Origin: Batkoa obscura
Lineage: Eukaryota; Entomophthoromycota; Entomophthoromycetes; Entomophthorales; Batkoaceae
Length of the DNA: 35,240 bases
Direction: 5' to 3'
NCBI GenBank assembly: GCA_030770535.1
Contig: JASVEC010000014.1
Location: 1,142,501 to 1,177,740, forward strand
Under the pieces are notes generated by a model. That model did no database searches, was not told where the DNA came from, and saw nothing but the letters and a program-made list of their open reading frames with translations. A program made the position numbers and the translations under genes. Positions 8,725 through 19,378 of the stretch are shown here, one piece after another (the stretch's first letter is position 1; each line of letters opens with the position of its first letter).

Positions 8725-9517
8725 AAATAGTAGTTTAAATATTGATCTTAATTTTTTTGCTGAGCATCATGGAAAAAGCATAATTGATGGACATTTTGGA
8801 AACCTTTCAAAATGGAAAAGTAGTTTTGAAGCGTTAGGTAAAATAGAAGATATCAATCAACTAATTTCAAGATTTGAGGCTTTTATTTGCGAGCATAATA
8901 AAACTAATAACTCGACTGTTAATAATGGGAAAACAGATACAATTTTTAAAAAGTATAAAAGAAACAAAAATACAAAAAGAATAATAAAGATGCAGGGCAT
9001 TAAGAAGTATTTACACTTTATTAAACATAACAATAAACTACATTGTTATCCAGTATCTGATACATCAAAAAAAAGCGATATAGTCCCAATTAAAGTTATA
9101 GAGTCTATAGAAAACAGAAAAATTAAAAAATCGATCCCAGCTTACTTTACGAAGATAACAGAGAATTTAAAAACTTCGATATTTACTAAGCAAGTAAGTA
9201 GTTTGTTAAATGATAGAAATAGATTGTTAAATGTTAAGATTACTTAAGTTATTAATAGCTAAGTTGATAAATAGTCAAAGAACAAGTAACTGTAATAATA
9301 TGTAAAAACTATTATTACTTGTACTATATAGGGATGGTTAACTATAGTTTTGGGGCTAACTACTCCTTCCTATGCAGCTATTTGTTGCCTTGGCAATATA
9401 TTAATAATGTAATTATAACATTAAAATAGTTTATTTGATAATAAATCTACAATGTTGGTTATAAAGCAGTTGATAATAAATATTTCTCAATTAAGTGAAG
9501 TTTTTAAAATACAAAAT

Positions 9518-9981
9518 GTGAAATCTGGTACTCAGGGTTTGGAGTCAAGAACAGCTATTGCTGGGTTGACTACATTATAAGTCGAAAGGTCTTAGTTTAT
9601 CTGACTAAGATAGACTTGGATTATGAGGAATAGCACATAATAGGTTACAAGCTATATAAGATAGATAGAATAGACAATACTAATGTAAAATCTATATAAA
9701 ATACTATTAAGTAAACTTAGTGGCTTTATTAAATGTTCGAGATATCAGGGAATAATTCAGTCAAAAAGCCTCGGACTATTATACTCTGTAAACTCTTTTA
9801 TACTCTGAAAAGTATAAATATCAAAATGAGAAGATAATATTCTTTTTGGATGGAGCTAGAAATTCTCATAGCAAACCAAACTAAGAGCGTGGGATTGGTT
9901 GTCTCTGAAGCTCGAGAACACAACAACTTAGATGGTTGTTATGCTACAATCAATCATGGAGCTGACAAAGCGATGTTTCAC
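9518..9981 (+). mobile_element. TEL element, full-length internal copy (464 bp)
   Basis: The ends are GTGAAATCTGG and GCGATGTTTCAC, which form a short terminal inverted repeat (GTGAAA plus partial matches). Internally there is a possible hairpin CTTAGT-TTATCTG-ACTAAG (about 9591-9609) and repeated TATACTCTG motifs. There is no open frame of note. The left neighbour is the truncated transposon B-left and the right neighbour is the interior of old transposon D, so it marks a junction between two elements and no clean insertion is visible. An identical-length mirror copy is at 29505-29968 and a shorter relative is in the telomere at 33885. Mechanism of movement is unknown. Confidence 0.8.
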
Positions 9982-10133
9982 ACAACTCAGAGTTTATAGA
10001 ATTTTATAATAAAATAATAAAGGAATGCTAAAGTTTACTATCTATAATAATAAATTCAATCAATTAATGGTTTAAAAAAGCAAAAAATAAGAACCAGTAA
10101 GTAGAATTATTATCAACTATAGCTCTAATATAT

Positions 10134-10229
10134 GGGGATGTTTTTTTTAGCTTCAGCATTTTTTCCATCTTTTAAGCGCTATTTGAGTGGAAAAATTAGT
10201 AAAATTCTTGAATATAAAAATACATTCTC
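10134..10229 (+). mobile_element. MITE copy 7
   Basis: It sits in D at the site corresponding to CTTCAGTATAT of the transposase, also used by MITEs 14 and 23. It points with the gene whereas MITE 23 points against it. The right end is decayed (ATTCTC). Confidence 0.85.
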
Positions 10230-10376
10230 ATGTTTTTTTGATAACTATAAAATATTAGTATTGCAGTCTACTATTAAAGATACAAAAAAACAAAAACAAG
10301 AAAATTAAAATTACCACATGCAATATTTGCTTAATAACCCAATTATTTTATCAAGACTTAATAAAGAAAGTAGTAT

Positions 10377-10396
10377 GGGGATGCATTTTTTTAAGA
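10377..10396. mobile_element. MITE copy 8, left end only
   Basis: TATGGGGATGCATTTTTTTA is followed at once by transposase-like AGCAAGAAAACA; the rest of the MITE and some coding sequence are deleted. Confidence 0.6.
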
Positions 10397-10684
10397 ATAT
10401 AGCAAGAAAACAAATTTATACAATATGTATGTCTATTACATAGTTAAAAATATTTAAGAATAAAACAAAAATAAGAAAGTTTTTATATTAATACTTAAAA
10501 AGACATATTTGGTAGAATTATTAAAAAATTAAGTAATAAAAATTATCATATAATTTTAGACTTTGAATAAGATATAAAAATAAAAATAAAAATAAAAACA
10601 AGTCTAATAAATTTAGACTATTATAATAAATAAGCTCTATATTGGTATTAAAGTGTGGTATGCTATATCAATAAACAATAAGAT

Positions 10685-10727
10685 GGGAATGTATTTTTAT
10701 GTTTAAGAATTTTACTAAAAAATTATA
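10685..10727 (-). mobile_element. MITE copy 9, left end only
   Basis: GGGAATGTATTTTTATGTTT then AAGAATTTTACTAAAAAATT; the core and right end are missing. Confidence 0.65.
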
Positions 10728-10904
10728 ATTTAGTATAGCAGGAAACTATTTGATTAGTTTAATATTTAAAAAGTTTATAAGAATTACAGAAAAAAGATAG
10801 CTGATAGTTGATGGATATTTTAAATATTTTATAACAGAAAGATAGTTTTTAAAGCATTAGGTAAACTAAAAAGCATCCAACTGATCTCAGAATTTGAGAT
10901 TTTT

Positions 10905-10975
10905 ATTAATAATTTTTTCATTTAAATAGTACTTAAGAAATGTAAAAAGTGTGAAACCAAAAAAACACCCTTAGA
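10905..10975 (-). mobile_element. MITE copy 10, left end missing
   Basis: ATAATTTTTTCATTTAAATA, the core TAGTACTTAAGAAATG and a decayed right end ACACCCTTA are present in relic D. Confidence 0.65.
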
Positions 10976-11136
10976 TGTAGTTTTTAAAAAGTATGAAAAA
11001 AACAAATATAAAGAAAATAATAAAAATACAGAGTATTAAAGAGTATTTATATTTTGTTAAACTTGATAATAAACAACATTATTATCCAGTATCTGACAGA
11101 TTAAAAAAAAGTGATGTAATTTCAATTAAAGTCATA

Positions 11137-11176
11137 GTCTAGAAAATAAAAAAATAAAAAATAAAAAATAAAAAAT
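11137..11176. repeat. (ATAAAAA)n microsatellite
   Basis: Seven-base units of ATAAAAA type repeat about five times in relic D. The mirror array is at about 28310-28349. Confidence 0.6.
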
Positions 11177-11289
11177 TTACTAAGTAATTCAGTAGATCAT
11201 AGAAGTTTATTAAATATTGATATTATTTAAAGTATTAATAGTTAATAAATAGTCAAAAAGCGAATAGTTATAATAATTATAAGACTAGT

Positions 11290-11770
11290 GTTTAATAATT
11301 AGAGTCAAAAGCAGCTTTTACTTAATCAATTAGTCGTAAGCCAAAAAAATTTAGTTTATATAATTAAAATAGAAGATATTATCATAAAATATCATAAAAT
11401 TTAATAGCTTTATTAAAGACATAATACCAGCAAATAGTTCAATTAAAAAGCTTCAAATCATTATATTAGATTTTTTTAATATTTATATTTAAACTGGGTA
11501 GAGCTGTATACAAAAAACATGATAACAGTTATAATTATTTGTTATAGTTACCAAGTATAGATATTAAAATGAAGAGATGATGCTTTTTGCAATTAGGAAT
11601 TCTCACAACAAGTCAAAAATAGAGAACCCTGAATTGATTGTACCATATAAGTTATATTCAAATTAGCTATAAGACTGCAACTAGTTTTATAAACAAATGA
11701 ATTATTATATTATAATTAATTTTAGAACTAGTAGACCAATATTTTATATAATAAGCAAAAATATTATTTG
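11290..11770 (+). mobile_element. Old TEL-like insert in D
   Basis: Weak but ordered similarity to TEL: AGCTTTATTAAAGACATAAT then AGTTCAATTAAAAAGCTTC, then GATATTAAAATGAAGAGATG, then GAATTCTCACAACAAGTC. These parallel GGCTTTATTAAATGTTCGAG, CAGTCAAAAAGCCTC, ATATCAAAATGAGAAGATAA and AAATTCTCATAGCAAACC of the 9518 copy. It interrupts the 3' untranslated region of D, whose two sides resume at about 11290 and 11770. An older TEL inside an older transposon parallels the young TEL-transposon pairing. Confidence 0.6.
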
Positions 11771-11854
11771 TATTAATTATGTTGTACAAAAATGACCAAT
11801 TATAGTTTTAAAGCTAACTACTCCTTTTTATCCAGTTATCAACTTAATAATATA

Positions 11855-11950
11855 GGGATGTTTTTTTGACTTCATTACTTTTCCCATCTTTTAAGCGCTA
11901 TTTGAATGGAAAAATTATTAGTAAAATTATTAAATATAAAAACACACTCC
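11855..11950 (+). mobile_element. MITE copy 11
   Basis: The ends are GGGATG and ACACTCC with TATA on each side, so one terminal G seems lost. It lies just past relic D. The mirror copy is MITE 26. Confidence 0.85.
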
Positions 11951-13203
11951 TATATTTATATATTTAATTTAAGAGAGAAATATATATTTTATGAATAAAA
12001 TTATTTAATTCTGCAAATTTTTTGACTTTTTTTATAAGCTTATTAAAAAAACTATTAATAGATTTGCAACATGATTATAAAATTATATGGGGTTGCCTGA
12101 ATTAGTTTCATTATTTTATCCAATTTTTGAAAAATTTTGTATTTTAAAAACTTCGCTTAAAATTCTATAAAATCACATCTTTTATTAAAACAAAAGTACC
12201 CAGACACAGTTCTAAATCATTCTATTATAGCTCATACTGTAAGTTTAGTTGAATTTCACTAGATCTTAAATACGTGTTCTTATAAAACTTAATTGAGAAA
12301 TATTTATTATCAACTGCTTTATAACCAACATTGTAGATTTATTATCAAATAAACTATTTTAATGTTATAATTACATTATTAATATATTGCCAAGGCAACA
12401 AATAGCTGCATAGGAAGGAGTAGTTAGCCCCAAAACTATAGTTAACCATCCCTATATAGTACAAGTAATAATAGTTTTTACATATTATTACAGTTACTTG
12501 TTCTTTGACTATTTATCAACTTAGCTATTAATAACTTAAGTAATCTTAACATTTAACAATCTATTTCTATCATTTAACAAACTACTTACTTGCTTAGTAA
12601 ATATCGAAGTTTTTAAATTCTCTGTTATCTTCGTAAAGTAAGCTGGGATCGATTTTTTAATTTTTCTGTTTTCTATAGACTCTATAACTTTAATTGGGAC
12701 TATATCGCTTTTTTTTGATGTATCAGATACTGGATAACAATGTAGTTTATTGTTATGTTTAATAAAGTGTAAATACTTCTTAATGCCCTGCATCTCTATT
12801 ATTCTTTTTGTATTTTTGTTTCTTTTATACTTTTTAAAAATTGTATCTGTTTTCCCATTATTAACAGTCGAGTTATTAGTTTTATTATGCTCGCAAATAA
12901 AAGCCTCAAATCTTGAAATTAGTTGATTGATATCTTCTATTTTACCTAACGCTTCAAAACTACTTTTCCATTTTGAAAGGTTTCCAAAATGTCCATCAAT
13001 TATACTTTTTCCATGATGCTCAGCAAAAAAATTAAGATCAACATTCAAACTACTATTTATTTTATGAATTTCTTTAAACATATAGTGTAGGAACTCTTGG
13101 GATTTAAAATGATTTTATGTATCTGCTCATATATTTAGTTTTTGTAAACTTTTTAAATAGAAGCTCTATAGAGATCAAATTGATTAAACAATCTCTTGCA
13201 TAT

Positions 13204-13299
13204 GGGGCTGTTTTTTTTAGTTTCGTTATTTTTCCATTTTTTAAGCGCTGTTTGAGTGGAAGATTATAGTAAAATTCTTAAACAAAAAAGCACATCCCC
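13204..13299 (+). mobile_element. MITE copy 12
   Basis: GCATATGC site, ATAT flanks. The left end GGGGCTGTTTTTTTTAG is the version closest to the transposon 3' terminus. Confidence 0.9.
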
Positions 13300-13462
13300 A
13301 TATGCTGAATCATGATTCAATATTTCAGATAAATAATCAAAGTAAACTTTGCTTATTGTTTTATCATCTTTTAAATATAAACACCAAAGCCTAATACTGA
13401 TATAGCTTGTTTATTATAATGATCTAGATTTATTGAATCTGGTCTTGTTCCTATTTCCATAT

Positions 13463-13561
13463 GGGAATGTATTTTTGCGTTTAAGAATTTTACTAGCAAA
13501 TTTTCCGCTTAAATAGCACTAAGAAAATGGAAAAAATAATGAAGTCAAAAAAAACACCCCC
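13463..13561 (-). mobile_element. MITE copy 13
   Basis: It is inserted at AAAATATGGAAATAGG of the transposase; the empty site is at 4199-4214. The left end is GGGAATG, the right end ACACCCCC. Confidence 0.9.
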
Positions 13562-14133
13562 ATATTTTGTTTAAAATCTAGAATTATTATACAACTTTTG
13601 TTATTTAATTTTTTAATAGTTTCATTAAATGTGTTTTTTTAAGTATCAACACAGAATTTATGTGATTTGTATAACTTTTCTTCTATCTCTGCTTTGTTTT
13701 TTGCTGTATTTATTTTATTTTCAAGTAACTTTTTTCTGACTGTATACTGAGCACATATATTACATAGATCCATTTTTCTTGATGGATTTTTGAAATTACT
13801 TGGTATATATTTAAAAAGTGTTGACCTAGCTACTACTTTATCTCTTAGATCATTCAAATATTTACTATATATCATTCTTCTACTTTTATTTAATATATGT
13901 ATTATCTGACAAATATTTACTATCATTATTTTTTTTATTAAATCTTGATGAAATAGTTGAATCATTTAGTAAATATTGTACAATAGTTTCAATTTAGGTC
14001 ATCTTTAATTTTTTTTGTATTTTTAATAATAGGTTTTAATGTTGATATTTTATTATTATTACTTATTTTTGAATAATCATATTGATTTATATTTATATTA
14101 AACCCAAAACTCTTACATTCATCAAAAGAACAT

Positions 14134-14232
14134 GGGAGTGTTTTCTTTGGTTTCATTATTTTTTCCATTTTTTAAGCGCTATTTATGTGGAAAAATTGTC
14201 AGTAAAACTCTTAAATACAAAAATACATCCCC
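14134..14232 (+). mobile_element. MITE copy 14
   Basis: It is inserted at the CTTCAGTATAT site (gene on the reverse strand). The empty site is seen at 32051-32066. The left flank is mutated to ACAT. Confidence 0.9.
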
Positions 14233-14846
14233 ATATACTGAAGCTATAGTTGATAATAACGCTACTTGTTGGTTTTTATTTCCTGTTTCCCTCAAAGCAC
14301 TAATTTTATACATTACTTGATTAAGTTTATTATTATCGATAGTAAACTTTGATAATATATCTTTTCTTTGTTTTATTTTATTATAAAATTCCATAAACCC
14401 TGGGTTGTTATAAGTAGCTCTTAAAATTGATATAAATGAATTATAATGTTTATATTGTGTACTCCTCCCTATTGTAGTGAAGTTTTCAAAAATTCGATTT
14501 CGAAGTTTAGTTATGAAAGTTTGCATTTTATTTTTATTTCAACAGAAAACAAAGCCGAATAACTCTGTATAATTATTAAATTTTAACAGAAATAACATAA
14601 AACATATAGTTGGAAAAATCAGCTATCTAAGAAAAGGAAATAATTAAAGTAAGTTTTAAATAGAGAGATTTAACTTAGGCTTTTTAGATTTAACCATCGC
14701 ATTGAAGATATAAATTTGAATTAATTTCTAGTAAATTCTGAAACTAAGTATCCAGGTAAACCCCATATAGTGAATTATAGTTAATATTTTAAATAAACAA
14801 TTAAAATACTTTATCTGTTTGCTATTTCTAAATAAAACTTTAAAAA

Positions 14847-14953
14847 GGGGATCCAGATCCATTCCTTTGTTTAAGAATTTTACTAAAGTGTCTTCTTTCC
14901 ACTCAAATAGCGCTTAAAAAATAGAAAAGTAATGAAATCAAAAAACACTCTCT
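14847..14953 (-). mobile_element. MITE copy 15, decayed
   Basis: GGGGATC at the left, core CCACTCAAATAGCGCTTA, right end ACACTCTCT. The flanks no longer match. Confidence 0.75.
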
Positions 14954-15125
14954 TTATGTTAGTATTAAAGTCTAAAACTATTATGCAACTTTTATTATTT
15001 AATTTTTTAATAGTTTTATTTTTATTAGATACAAATATATGTTTTAAGTATTAATATAAAATTCATATAACTTTAAAAGATTTTTGTATTGTATTATTTT
15101 CAAATAGAAAACGCATCTCTATAAA

Positions 15126-15229
15126 GGGGTATGTTTTTTTGTAAGGATTTTACTGGAGATAGCCCTTTCTATTCAAATAAAATAGCGCTTAAAAAATGGA
15201 AGAAACGGTGAAACCAAAAAAGCGCTCTC
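15126..15229 (-). mobile_element. MITE copy 16, decayed
   Basis: GGGGTATG at the left, core AATAGCGCTTAAAAAATGG, right end GCGCTCTC. A small duplication (AAATAAAATAG) lies before the core. Confidence 0.75.
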
Positions 15230-15629
15230 ATATTTTTATTTTATTTAACTTCAAGTTTTAAATTTTTTATACATGTAAAGTATTTTAAATATATCTGAAT
15301 AAAGTATTAAAAATTATTTTAATAACTTTAAAACTTAAAAAAAATCCAAAATAGCTTTATTCGAATAACAATAGAGATATTTACTGACTGGTGGTATTTG
15401 TTAAATCGTTCAATTAAGTAGTGGAGTTAGTAACTTTATAGAAAATAATAATGGTGATAAAATTTTTGGTGCTATAACAAACAGTTATAAGTTATAAAGC
15501 TTTAATTTTTTCTGAAAAAACTATTGTTAGTGATTTTTAGTTTAGTTTTCGTGTAATAGTTTATATTTAGCTATATAAGTAGTAAAATATTAGTTTTATA
15601 AAACAATTTTAAGTAATAATATTTGTATA

Positions 15630-15727
15630 TAACGTGTATTTTTTTTGTTTAATAGTTCTTACTAATATTTTTCCTCTAAAATTCCACTTTAAAAAACGGA
15701 AAAAACGACAAAACCAAAAACACTCTT
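15630..15727 (-). mobile_element. MITE copy 17, strongly decayed
   Basis: GTGTATTTTTTTTGTTTAAT, a TTCCACTTTAAAAAACGG core and AAAACACTCTTC remain; the GGGG end is gone. Confidence 0.6.
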
Positions 15728-15997
15728 CTACATATATTGTTATTGATAATAATAAGCACTTAACTTTAAAACTATAGTATTATCATATAACAACGCATTT
15801 GCTTTTTCTGGGCAAGTTTTAATACTACAAAGATATAATTATAAAAAGATAAGTTTTGTTATCTAAAAATACTTTTTTTAATCATATTATTTATTGTTAC
15901 TTTGATGTGAGCTAAATTCAAAGATTAATAATTTATTAGAAATTTTTTTAATAATTACATGATGAATTTTAAACTGTTAATTGTTTTTTAAATAGAA

Positions 15998-16094
15998 AAT
16001 TGTGCTATTTTTGATTTTATTACTTTTTCTATCTCTTAAAGCCGCTATTTGAACAGAAAAATTGTTAGTAAATTCTCAAACAAAAATACATTTG
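15998..16094 (+). mobile_element. MITE copy 18, strongly decayed
   Basis: TTATTACTTTTTCTATCTC, core AAAGCCGCTATTTGAACAG, then TTGTTAGTAAATTCTCAAAC and AAATACATTTG. Confidence 0.6.
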
Positions 16095-16643
16095 TAAATG
16101 GTAGGAGAAGAGATATTGGAAAAATTATTAAATTACAAAATGTATAAAAAAGTACCATTAAATGAATATTAGAGATATGTACTATTTGTTAAGGAAAATT
16201 TTGCATAGGTTATTTAATTTTAGCCCTTTAATTGAAAGATTAAAAATCTAGCAGCTTAAAGTTAATTAATTAGTTTTTTTGGATTAACAAAACATACATG
16301 CTTTATTAATCTAAAGGCAAAAAAACTATCTCACCACGAAAAATAATATTTATACGCATATTATCATCAATACTTTGATAATATACTGTAAGAAACTAAA
16401 ACCAAAACGTTAACTATTTATAGCTTAGCTTAATACTTTTAAAGTTAGTTTGAGTAAGCTAAAATTTAACAAAAGTACTATTGTTAATAAAAAGAATGAT
16501 TATTGACAGTACGCGCTGTTTATTAGCTCAAAAGTCTATTGTGTTATATTTTTGTAACAAAATTATAATATATATGTATATATATATAAATTTAACTTTA
16601 AATTAAATATTTAGATTTGCTATAACTATTTTTAAATATATAA

Positions 16644-16742
16644 GGGATATATTTTTGTGTTTAAGAATTTTACTAGTAAAATTTCCGCTCAAATAGTGCT
16701 TAAAAGATGGAAAAAGCAATAAAGCTAAAAAAACATACTTCG
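16644..16742 (-). mobile_element. MITE copy 19, decayed
   Basis: AGGGATATATTTTTGTGTTT at the left, a full core TCAAATAGTGCTTAAAAG, right end ACATACTTCG. Confidence 0.75.
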
Positions 16743-17280
16743 TATATTAAGTTAGAACGATTCGAAACCACTAATAAACAAAAAATATATAATGTATAAA
16801 TATATCAAAAAAATCAATATTTTAATATATAATCAAGGTAGTAATTTAGTATAAAGTACAAAAATAAGACAAAGCCTTACTTTACAAAGTCATCATTGTT
16901 CAATATAATCTAACTTTTTATTTATTATCAAAAATTTTGAATGTAATAATTTGAAACTTTGGATAGTATACAGTAAATATAAAAAGTTGACAAATTACAT
17001 TTTTAGTAAAATTTACCTAATTTTATACAAATTCGGCTCTCTCCACTTTTATAACAAATAGTTAAAAAAACTGGAGAAAGAAGGATCTTAAAAAATTAAC
17101 ATTGCTTTTGAAAGTTTGATTTTAATTAAAGTCACTTCAAAATTATTTTATAGAAAAAACTGGCTAATTTAATTTCAAATAGTTTTATTTTAAGAGCTTT
17201 AAACTTGAAAATTCCATTTTTTGAAGTTGACCCCCAATACTAAATAGATTCACATCTTATTTAAAATGGTTAAACATTAT

Positions 17281-19146
17281 CTAGGATCTTTAAGCGGCTG
17301 GGCCCAGTTTTAAACCTGTTCTTTTAAGCAACAACTATAAAAATTAGTTTTATAATAAAATATTTGACTTCTGAAAAAGGGTTTGGGATATAAATTTAAA
17401 TTCTTTTTCCATAATGACTATCGCAAAGCTTGATCTCTGTTCAAAACCTCAATATACTTTATATAATCTTCAGCAATAATGATGTTATTTTTTAGCTTGT
17501 CAACAAAGTTCAATATTAAAGCACAAAACCAATACTTAAATATATTAAGTTGTGCATTTTATTATTATTGTTTTGACTTTTTTATTAGCTGTTTTATTAA
17601 TAAACATAACTAGTAAGTTTTCCTAAATTGCTGAGACCGGATACAATAGCAATTAGAAAATAAGTTTCTTTTGGAACTTTTATTATTCTATTAGCTTTAT
17701 ATATTTTTAAAGCAAACTATATATATAACTACTACTTTAGATTAAATCTTTGTTGAAGCAACTCTAGCTTCATCTATATCAAAATGCTTTTTTTATCATT
17801 TAATTTAAAATCCTTTACACAAATCAAGTTGAATTATTTTTGGGTCATTTTTCATAGATTTTGGAATGAATGGATGATAACTTTTTTCACATATAACCCC
17901 AATCACCTTTTTAAGGACCCCTTTGAACTTCTAGGGGAAACGCACTTAATAAATCCCTTTTATTTACCAACTTTATCAAGTCTTTTCTTTATGGCTTTTT
18001 AAACCATTTATATTTATTTTTCAATCTCACAAAAATCATTCACATTTATTTATTTCTCTTTTAAATTTGTGATTTTATCCTCTTTTATTATTCCTTGAGT
18101 TCTTTTTTGAGCTTTCACGCCTTTATTTAGTTTATCAAATTCCTTTCTGTGGACAGAGTATAAAAGTTGATTTATATTAACTTTTTAATGGTTGGTTGGT
18201 TGCATTATCCTCCTGTATCTTTTCTGTGTTTACGTTCATTTATTAGATGATTTTTCATTTCCCAACATTTGAATGTTTGATTTTGTTATTTTACAATAGT
18301 TGTATTTTGAAATTTTTATTACATGAAGGGGGGGCTTTCTTTCTCAACCTTTTTTATTTAGATTAGTTACAAATTGCTTCCTTTTTTTGTTAGTGGTTTA
18401 TCTCCAAAAACGTTTATTGATTTATGTTATATTTAATTTCAATCCAATTCTTTAATTATCTAGTTCATTTAAAAAGTAAATCTTGTTTTAGATTTATTTT
18501 AATACTGTAATTGTTTTGAAGCTTTCTCAATTTTGTGACCAATTGATTGGCTAAACTCACGGTTTGGTTTTATATACATTTTTTAAATATTTCTTTTAAC
18601 TTTGATTAGAACCAGAGATATCCCCCCCTTTAGGTTAATGAACAGCAGATATGTTAACAGTCGGGATTTTTATTAGTACATATGAAAGCCCCTTGTTTTA
18701 CTAACTTAAATAAATGGACGCTTACTGGGCAGTTTACTGGTTTTTAATAAAGATAAAATAATTTAAACTAATTTAAAATTGGACTTTTTGAACTGGTGCT
18801 TAAAAGTACTTTGTACTTAATCAAAAATTTTAAGAGTAGTTGAGTTGGCGCGACTTTTAATAATGACCTCTCTTCCCTTTAATTTTTTTGCTTTTCATTT
18901 ACCAAAATTATACTAAATAAAAGTTGCAAACAATTTCGATAGTAGGAATACAATAAGTTGGGCCAAATTTTATTTTTTGACAGAACAATCATCTATAGAA
19001 AATTTAATCCTTAAAAGTCAATGCAAGTTTACACACAAAGTGGGGGGGGTATACTAAAGGTAGATTTTGAAAACATCTTGGATAGTAAAAATACAATAGA
19101 ATAAGTTAAAAAAATTTTACTTTAAAAATATCTTTGTTATGAGTGA
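17281..19146. other. Non-coding spacer with pyrimidine runs
   Basis: This stretch is less extreme in AT than its surroundings and contains long C or G runs (18317-18324, 18621-18627, 19041-19048) and many pyrimidine-rich segments. The short open frame at 17784-18002 lacks family features. It may be the wreck of a gene or transposon, but I recognise no protein. Confidence 0.4.
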
Positions 19147-19378
19147 GCCCTAGCTCAGCTAGATTCAAAAGCCGTTACTCTCAAATGCATAATCGTTTGG
19201 ATCAGTTGAGCAACAAAACTTTGTTCCAAATTTTGGTATTTTTAATTGAATAACCAGTGATTCGATTTAAATGCAGTGAGGATTTTTTAAAAGCTACCCT
19301 CCAGCTAAGATATTCCTCGAATCAACTTTAGTATTTTAATTTGAATCAAGTTATTTTCAATAGTTAATGCTACTATTA
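19147..19378 (+). repeat. Inverted end, left copy
   Basis: It begins GAGCCCTAGCTCAGCTAGAT. TAGCTCAGCTAGA resembles a Pol III A box, and GTTTGGATCAGTTGAGC about 45 bases on is a poor B-box candidate, hence the SINE alternative. It ends near TTCAATAGTTAATGCTACT. Confidence 0.75.

Larger units (their letters stand above)
7243..9247 (+). pseudogene. Transposase pseudogene in B-left
   Basis: Start ATG 7243 is shared with other copies (MQTF...RNRIFENF). The N-terminal part runs to KIKDDLN at 7674. An A-run there puts the following segment (IETIVQYLLNDSTISSRF) in another frame. The next part, from MIYSKYLNDLRDK, carries the CNIC zinc-binding pair. At 7983-8045 a roughly 50-base segment is inverted, destroying EEIFNEEEKLYK and the HKFC partner. 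The DFKQN catalytic segment follows at about 8101, then two bases are lost near VLGFG. MITEs 4, 5 and 6 interrupt the rest, and the C-terminal part 8733-9247 stays open. Part of the second catalytic region is also missing between 8440 and 8500 (AKYMSRYI-type remnant). Predicted role: cut-and-paste transposase, inactive here. Confidence 0.75.
6960..9517 (+). mobile_element. Transposon copy B-left, 3' end lost
   Basis: It begins with the 5' terminus GGGGCTGTCCTAATTGG after ATAT, followed by a roughly 280-bp leader, the transposase gene and the 3' untranslated region. Near 9495 about 130 bases of the 3' part are deleted: CAATTAAGT is joined straight to GAAGTTTTTAAAATACAAAA. It then ends at a direct junction with TEL. 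The terminal GGGG is missing, so it cannot move on its own ends. Confidence 0.85.
9982..11232 (+). pseudogene. Transposase relic in D
   Basis: Only scattered identity to the transposase remains. Readable islands correspond to the N-terminal GFMEFYNKIK region, the catalytic D segment near 10557 (TTTTAGACTTTGAATAAG), and the CHYPVSD-like region near 11070-11100. Stops and shifts are frequent in every frame, so no protein is possible. Confidence 0.65.
9982..11854 (+). mobile_element. Old decayed transposon copy D
   Basis: It matches the transposon only in patches: CAACTCAGAGTTTATAGAAT (9983), TTATTATCAACTATAGCTC (10108), AATTATTAAAAAATTAAGTA (10515), TTATTATCCAGTATCTGACA (11080) and the 3' untranslated GCTAACTACTCCTTTTTATC (11812). 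Divergence and small gaps are far greater than among A, B and C, so this copy is much older. It contains MITE 7, three broken MITEs and a TEL-like insert at 11290-11770. The 5' end is absent; it begins at the TEL junction. Confidence 0.75.
12536..14526 (-). pseudogene. Transposase pseudogene in A'
   Basis: The start is ATG at 14526 (MQTFITKLRNRIFENF). Segments in order are the N-terminal KLRNRIFENF region, the CNICAQYT zinc-binding pair with the HKFC partner, the DFKQN catalytic strand, the WADTGNHF-type strand, FAEHHGKSIID, and the lysine-rich C-terminus ending NVKIT. MITEs 14, 13 and 12 split it at CTTCAGTATAT, AAAATATGG and GCATATGC. It shares the frame break after KIKDDLN with every other copy. 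The second catalytic strand is damaged near 13100-13135, where ATCTGCTCATATATTTAG replaces the WAD codons. The last 181 codons (12536-13081) are open and include the third aspartate. Confidence 0.8.
6960..14764. repeat. Large inverted repeat, left arm
   Basis: Feature order and sequence are mirrored by 24742-32698. Matching landmarks sum to about 39486: TEL at 9518 with 29968, MITE 7 with MITE 30, A' end 12089 with A end 27397. Near-identity runs from about 8200 to about 14530. Outside that the arms still correspond but differ by MITE insertions, a micro-inversion and leader divergence. Both arm limits are transposon termini. Confidence 0.9.
12089..14764 (-). mobile_element. Complete transposon copy A'
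   Basis: Both ends are present: the 3' terminus GGGGTTGCCTGAATTAG at 12089 and a decayed 5' terminus ending AAACCCC at 14764. ATAT flanks both, a 4-bp target duplication. It is 2676 bases long including MITEs 12, 13 and 14; without them about 2.36 kb. The coding region and 3' part are almost identical to A (24742-27397), but the 5' leader differs by many changes and about 40 extra bases. Confidence 0.9.
14765..17280. other. Non-coding AT-rich spacer with MITE relics
   Basis: There is no credible open frame. Five increasingly decayed MITEs are scattered here (copies 15-19) and separated by AT-rich sequence, with a TATATATG microsatellite near 16568-16588. Confidence 0.6.

Noticed and set aside
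14132-14320. A 62-codon frame (and its twin at 25166-25354)
   Set aside because: It is translated MITE plus antisense transposase, not a gene.
17784-18002. A 72-codon phenylalanine-rich frame
   Set aside because: The Phe/Leu richness comes from T-rich DNA; there is no motif and no supporting neighbour.
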